This document shows positions 59,605 through 64,000 of a DNA stretch of 64,000 nucleotides, piece after piece. The DNA is taken from NCBI RefSeq assembly GCF_030272615.1, contig NC_081415.1, forward strand, positions 511,009,873 to 511,073,872. The letters run 5' to 3'. Both the position numbers and the translations under genes were made by a program. The notes under the pieces were generated by a model. The model was not told where the DNA came from, did not search any database, and was given only the letters and a program-made list of their open reading frames with translations. The stretch comes from Cryptomeria japonica. Taxonomy: Eukaryota; Streptophyta; Pinopsida; Cupressales; Cupressaceae. Each line of letters opens with the position of its first letter. The first letter of the stretch is position 1.

Positions 59605-61385
59605 ATAGGATTTGACTTCATGATTAAAATTAAAATTAGAAGAATTAAATACTTGAATCTAAGACAAGTGACCAATGAACTTAAAAGGATGAAAGTTGAC
59701 TATTCTCTTGGAAAATATATAGAAGATTATGGTAACTCTCAAAACTCTAATAGTTTTCACAATCAAAATAATTCCTATAATCATTTTTTTAAAAGCAAAG
59801 AGTTTAACCATGAGTTTAATAAGATAATTATATAATCTATTTGGTCTAGACCTCACCATCAATTAACCACTAAAATTTGAATAGACTTCAAATGAAGAAT
59901 ATCTATAGAACTTCTACGAAGTATTAAAATATGGGATGAATGGTTGCATTGGAAATGGACAATATGGAAACATATGAACTACAATGGTGCCTAATATATA
60001 TTTGTTTCTTTTTGACGATAATATAGGAAGCCTTTCTTCTTGACCAATTTAAACTGCCCTTTTTCTTAAATAAACCAAAAAAGATTGCAGTAATAGTAGA
60101 CATAAGTTTTCCATAATTTTTGAAGATGTATTTGATTGTTTTTCAAATTAATTATTATTTTTATATGAAATAAATATGATTATAATAATTTTAATATTAA
60201 AAAAATTAAAAGTGAAAATAAGATGTTTCTTGTACTTTTTACATTATTTAGCCTTAAATTAATTTTGAATCATAATAATTGTCTATTATAGATTTGACAT
60301 GATCCTATACAATATATTTTAGTGATTGCTAGATGTATTATAACAATTTTTGGAATTCTTTTAGAAATACAATATATTCTTATAGTCATTGTAGACACAT
60401 AAAAATTTCCATTAAAAAGTGTCATCTTATAAAAATCTCAGTTTTGTAATCATCATCAAGGTGGATCTATTCTTTAATAATCCTATTTTCCATTATAATA
60501 TCCATGGCATCTATTATTTTATAATATCAAAAATATTATTATATTTCATCATTATCCATTTAAATCCTTATATTCTTGATTATTCTCCATTAATTCATTT
60601 AATCAATTAATATATTATATTTTTATAACCATTTTCCAAATCTCTTGGATAACAAATCCATCTTCTATTTTTCTTGTTTCACTCCCACCTATTACACTCA
60701 GCTAAAGAATATGGGATACACGCTTACACCTCCAAACCAATATTTATCCCACATTTATCCTACAGCTTGGATCCATGCAAAGAACTTATATTTAAGCTCA
60801 TCCCCTCTCCCATTTCAAGCTATCTAGAAATCTAGCAATCTAGCAATTGAGTTTAATTTTGTACTCTAACATTAGAACTATCTTGTACTTTGTTTTTCTA
60901 ACTTTTTGCATTCATGATATTTCAAATTTTCATTTCTTCATAGCCTTTGTGCATGCTTCTAAGAGAAATATTATCACAAAACACAAATATTGAGGAATAG
61001 GAGTGTAATGGAGTAGGTTTTGTAGCATAAATGTGTGTTTTGGTAGGAAAAATTCATTGTTGGATGTTGGAAGAAGCTAAATCCATGATTTAGTTTCCTA
61101 TTTCCTCCATCTTTAGTCGTTAATTAGAATATTATATTGCATATTATGCAAATTGATTTTTATTTTAGTTTTTTGTTAAAGTGCTATTTTTTTATATTAG
61201 AAAGAATTTGAATTTGAAAAACTAGGTTATGTTATATGAATGTCTAAAATGGGTCAATATCAAGGAATATGCAACATTTGGCAAATGTTGAGATTGCTTT
61301 TGGGGGTAATTCATTGATTGGTTTTATTTATAAGATTTGGTTTGTGTGTTAAATAGATGAAATCACATTCCAACTATATGTTTAA
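59605..61385 (+). repeat. Direct repeat, copy 2
   Basis: Counterpart of 49870-51465. Its left edge meets LINE-derived sequence, while copy 1 meets unrelated DNA, so the duplicated unit itself begins near 59605. It carries a solo LTR not found in copy 1 and lacks the SINE. The shared small frame reads KIRRIKYLNLRQV and SFHNQNNSYN here. Confidence 0.75.
60390..61115 (+). repeat. Solo LTR inserted in copy 2
   Basis: About 726 bases starting TGTAGACACATAAAAATTTC, absent from copy 1. GTCAT (60385-60389) and GTCGT (61116-61120) are a likely 5-bp target duplication with one change. A TATATTTAAG-like promoter lies near 60787 and TCTAGCAATCTAGCAAT is a small tandem inside. The start resembles the solo LTR at 33430-34110. 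Confidence 0.65.
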
Positions 61386-64000
61386 TATATATATATATTA
61401 AAAGTGGTATAAAAAAGTGTCTAGTTGGTCTCAAGAAAAAGTTAATTATGTGTTCCATAAGTAGTAATTATTATTTGACATATTATGTAAAATTTATACA
61501 TTATAAAATATATTATAATATTTGAAAAACATTTTGATGCAAACATTTGTTTGAATAAGTCACGTAATTCATCTATACAATAAATCAGACCTAAGAGACT
61601 TTCCTAGAATATTATAAAGTGGGACAAAATTTGTAACAATTATGTCCTATGAAATTGACTAAAACAACACAAGTTATTGTTCAAGGCAGCTTATAAGTTT
61701 GAATGAAATTGAAATGATGGGGAAATAGTAGGGTAAGGATACTAGTAGCTATTATACCTAGCTTCATGCATCCACAAATCCTAAATGGTACATCATATTT
61801 CAATTATTATTTTTTAATTATGTCTATAAGCGACTTAGCTGCTTATAGCTATTGTTTTGTCTTCTAGGTAGTAATGATTTACAATGTGAGATCCATTATG
61901 CATGTAAGTGGAAAAATGTGGTCATTTCAAAATGTCACTTGATACCTACTTAAAGGTAAATTTGTGATCCGGTGTGATGGTTGGTTTTTTTGTTGGTTCT
62001 ATATTGGAGAGATGTGCTTTTTTGGTTTGTGTTCCTTTAGAATTGATTCTTTATGTTGTGTGGATTTTGGAGAGTGTTTGGGATGTTTATGTGTGTCCTC
62101 AGTTCAGATGGTTCATGCTTTGGAACTTCACAAGTATATCTTTAGTTTGTTAGTATTCTTGAGCTTCAGTGATGAAATGATGATGATTCTAGTTATCCAA
62201 TTTGTTGTGATGATTGCAGAGGAATTCATGTTGCTTGGTGATGTTCTTGTTACCAAAATTTTATCACATCTAAAATTTTGGTGACCTATTACAGGTCTTA
62301 TGTATTGCAGATAAAAGGTACACAAAATTCTTCCAAAACTTTCATTTTTATAAATAAATATGTATGTCATACAAGTATCTTATTTCCAATGTGCAATGTT
62401 TGAATCAAGAAATATATACATGAATAAAACATCTGCATGTAATACATTTTTATTTATAAAAAATAAACTATTTACAAGATCCCACACAAGCCATGGGAGT
62501 AGCTGAGAAAAGATCACACTAATCATAGAAATACAAACACAAAAAGAAACAAAATAATGTATGCAGAAGGGAAAGAAAGAACCCATCATTGCTTGGATAG
62601 GTTGATGAGTTCTGAAGAAGAGTCTCCTGATCAACTTTGTTGATTAGAGAACTTCGCTGTCCACTCCATAAGATGAGCTCAAACATAGAGATAAAAGGTT
62701 TTGTTAGAGCTTCGGGTCATTCCTTTCACTCCTACATGCACAATGCTACTCCTAGTGTGCCTACACTACTATATTAGAAAATCAGATCAAATCAATGCAG
62801 AAAAAATGCCATGAGATATCGCCAAGAACCATGTTTTTATCTAACTTGTTTGTTTCATGTGCAGATACAGGTTTTCATTTCAGAAATATCATGTATGTGG
62901 GTTAAAATGGGCTCCCACAAGGGTAGAGCTCAACATAAAAGTTATCACTCATGAGAAGACTCTAATATCATCTTAAATAACGAATAAAATAGTATACACG
63001 GTCCCATTTATTGTCACTCAATGATAGTAAAAGTTGTCATTCAATGAGAGAACATACAACAATGAATAAGACTACATTAGATATCTAACAAGTGACTACA
63101 ACCATCACAAAAGTGTCCAAAGAATAGCTACAACATAACAATCCAAAGGCTAATAAGAATGATAGGGTAGTTCATCAAAGATTCTAATAACGGCTCATGA
63201 AGAATAGGTGGGATCAAGAATCAATAAGGAGGTTGTGAAAAATTGATACTATCAATACACAATGATATACCAAGATCAAATCATTCAAAACTTCTGTAGC
63301 ATTCATTATAGGGACAAATGATACATCTACAGTCAACAGTCTTTGACTAAAGGAAATGAATATAAATGATCATCATTATCAAAGATCATTGTAACAATGA
63401 AAACAACATAGTCATTAGAAAGTAGAAGATAACTAATGTGCAGTGAAGTTACAAAGCCAATAAGTTGCAATCTACTGTTAAACATATTACAGCCAGAGCT
63501 ATTTCCCTCATAGCATAGCAGTCAAGGAAAGTGAATGTTAAACAATAGGAAGAAAGTCAAACGAAGTGATATACTACACAAAGCAATGGCAGATTTATTG
63601 CTATCATACACAGTCCTATCATAGTCCCCATAAAACTAATAATAGAGGAGACAAAGGCATAATATAATCTCAATATAATGACATCTTTAGGTCTAAGAGT
63701 AGCAAAAGATCTTTGTAGTAGCATAGGCATGAAGACCAATCCCACTATTATAGACAGTGAATGTAGCAAATGATAGCCCATTATAGCAAGAATATTCAAA
63801 ATAACAGGCATGACAATGTGGATAATATATCATACAATGTAATAGTACAATCCCAAAATGACAATAAATAGAGTATCTGATGTGTTCAACACAGAACATA
63901 GATAAAAAATAGAGCTTTCCATATCACAATTTAAGTACACAATCATACATGTTTAAAGAAGTCATAGTCACATAACTTGAGACAGACTTCAAAGGGAATT
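61386..64000. other. AT-rich intergenic DNA, no supported gene
   Basis: A TA-rich run lies at 61387-61400. The 61964-62284 frame is Cys/Phe-rich with no domain and is probably chance. 62380-64000 has several short minus-strand frames of biased composition. No LTR, tRNA or conserved motif recognised. Confidence 0.55.

Noticed and set aside
61964-62284. 106-residue Cys/Phe-rich frame
   Set aside because: Compositional oddity of T/G-rich DNA; no domain, promoter or homologous pattern.

Overview
The window looks like intergenic DNA from a large, repeat-dominated plant nuclear genome. It is AT-rich and packed with plant-type Ty1/copia, Ty3/gypsy and LINE remnants, solo LTRs, a tRNA-like SINE and one plant LRR-receptor-type gene. 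The gypsy protease and copia LTR styles (C-rich stretch just before the LTR end) would fit a gymnosperm, but that is inference; only 'plant' is well supported. No bacterial-style operons, rRNA, tRNA or CRISPR arrays were seen. One 500-base run of N (12842-13341) is an assembly gap.

Layout. 1-8982: a decayed Ty3/gypsy-type element with an unusual order: a broken ~1,080-codon accessory reading frame (2265-5524), then a TATA-bearing LTR end (to ~6621), a primer-binding site (6627-6644) and gag-protease (6948-8982). It is cut at 8983 by a minus-strand copia LTR (8983-9504) whose polypurine tract follows immediately. 9518-12841 is non-coding with several short tandem repeats. 13342-14700 is a minus-strand LINE reverse transcriptase. 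14700-30780 is mostly AT-rich non-coding DNA with microsatellites, a GC-rich hairpin, a repeat family carrying three identical 39-bp boxes, and minus-strand LINE remnants (RNase H at 28760-29045, with a coiled-coil reading frame downstream). 30781-32127 (minus) is the only intact gene, a 449-residue secreted LRR protein that stops before any membrane or kinase part. 33430-34110 is a solo LTR.

37137-45615 holds the most unusual object: a large foldback structure. Its two arms are over a kilobase long and inverted, with matching terminal sequence, matching clusters of 18-bp palindromes and matching CT/GA-rich arms. Its centre is filled with a ~20-bp CATATG-centred minisatellite whose blocks switch orientation. 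No transposase was found. I do not recognise it as a described family.

45.6-49.3 kb carries a gypsy 3' end (polypurine tract 46593-46607 plus LTR) and a copia LTR end. 49.87-61.39 kb holds two diverged direct copies of one sequence, each with its own later insertion (a SINE with 10-bp target duplication in copy 1, a solo LTR in copy 2). Between them lie a second copy of the 24-kb repeat family in opposite orientation and a broken copia gag-pol (53672-57116) whose two LTRs do not match. Nothing convincing was seen from 61.39 kb to the end.

The genes do not form a pathway. The logic is successive transposon insertion and decay, with many stops of the TAG/TAA type expected from cytosine deamination, around one host-like LRR gene.
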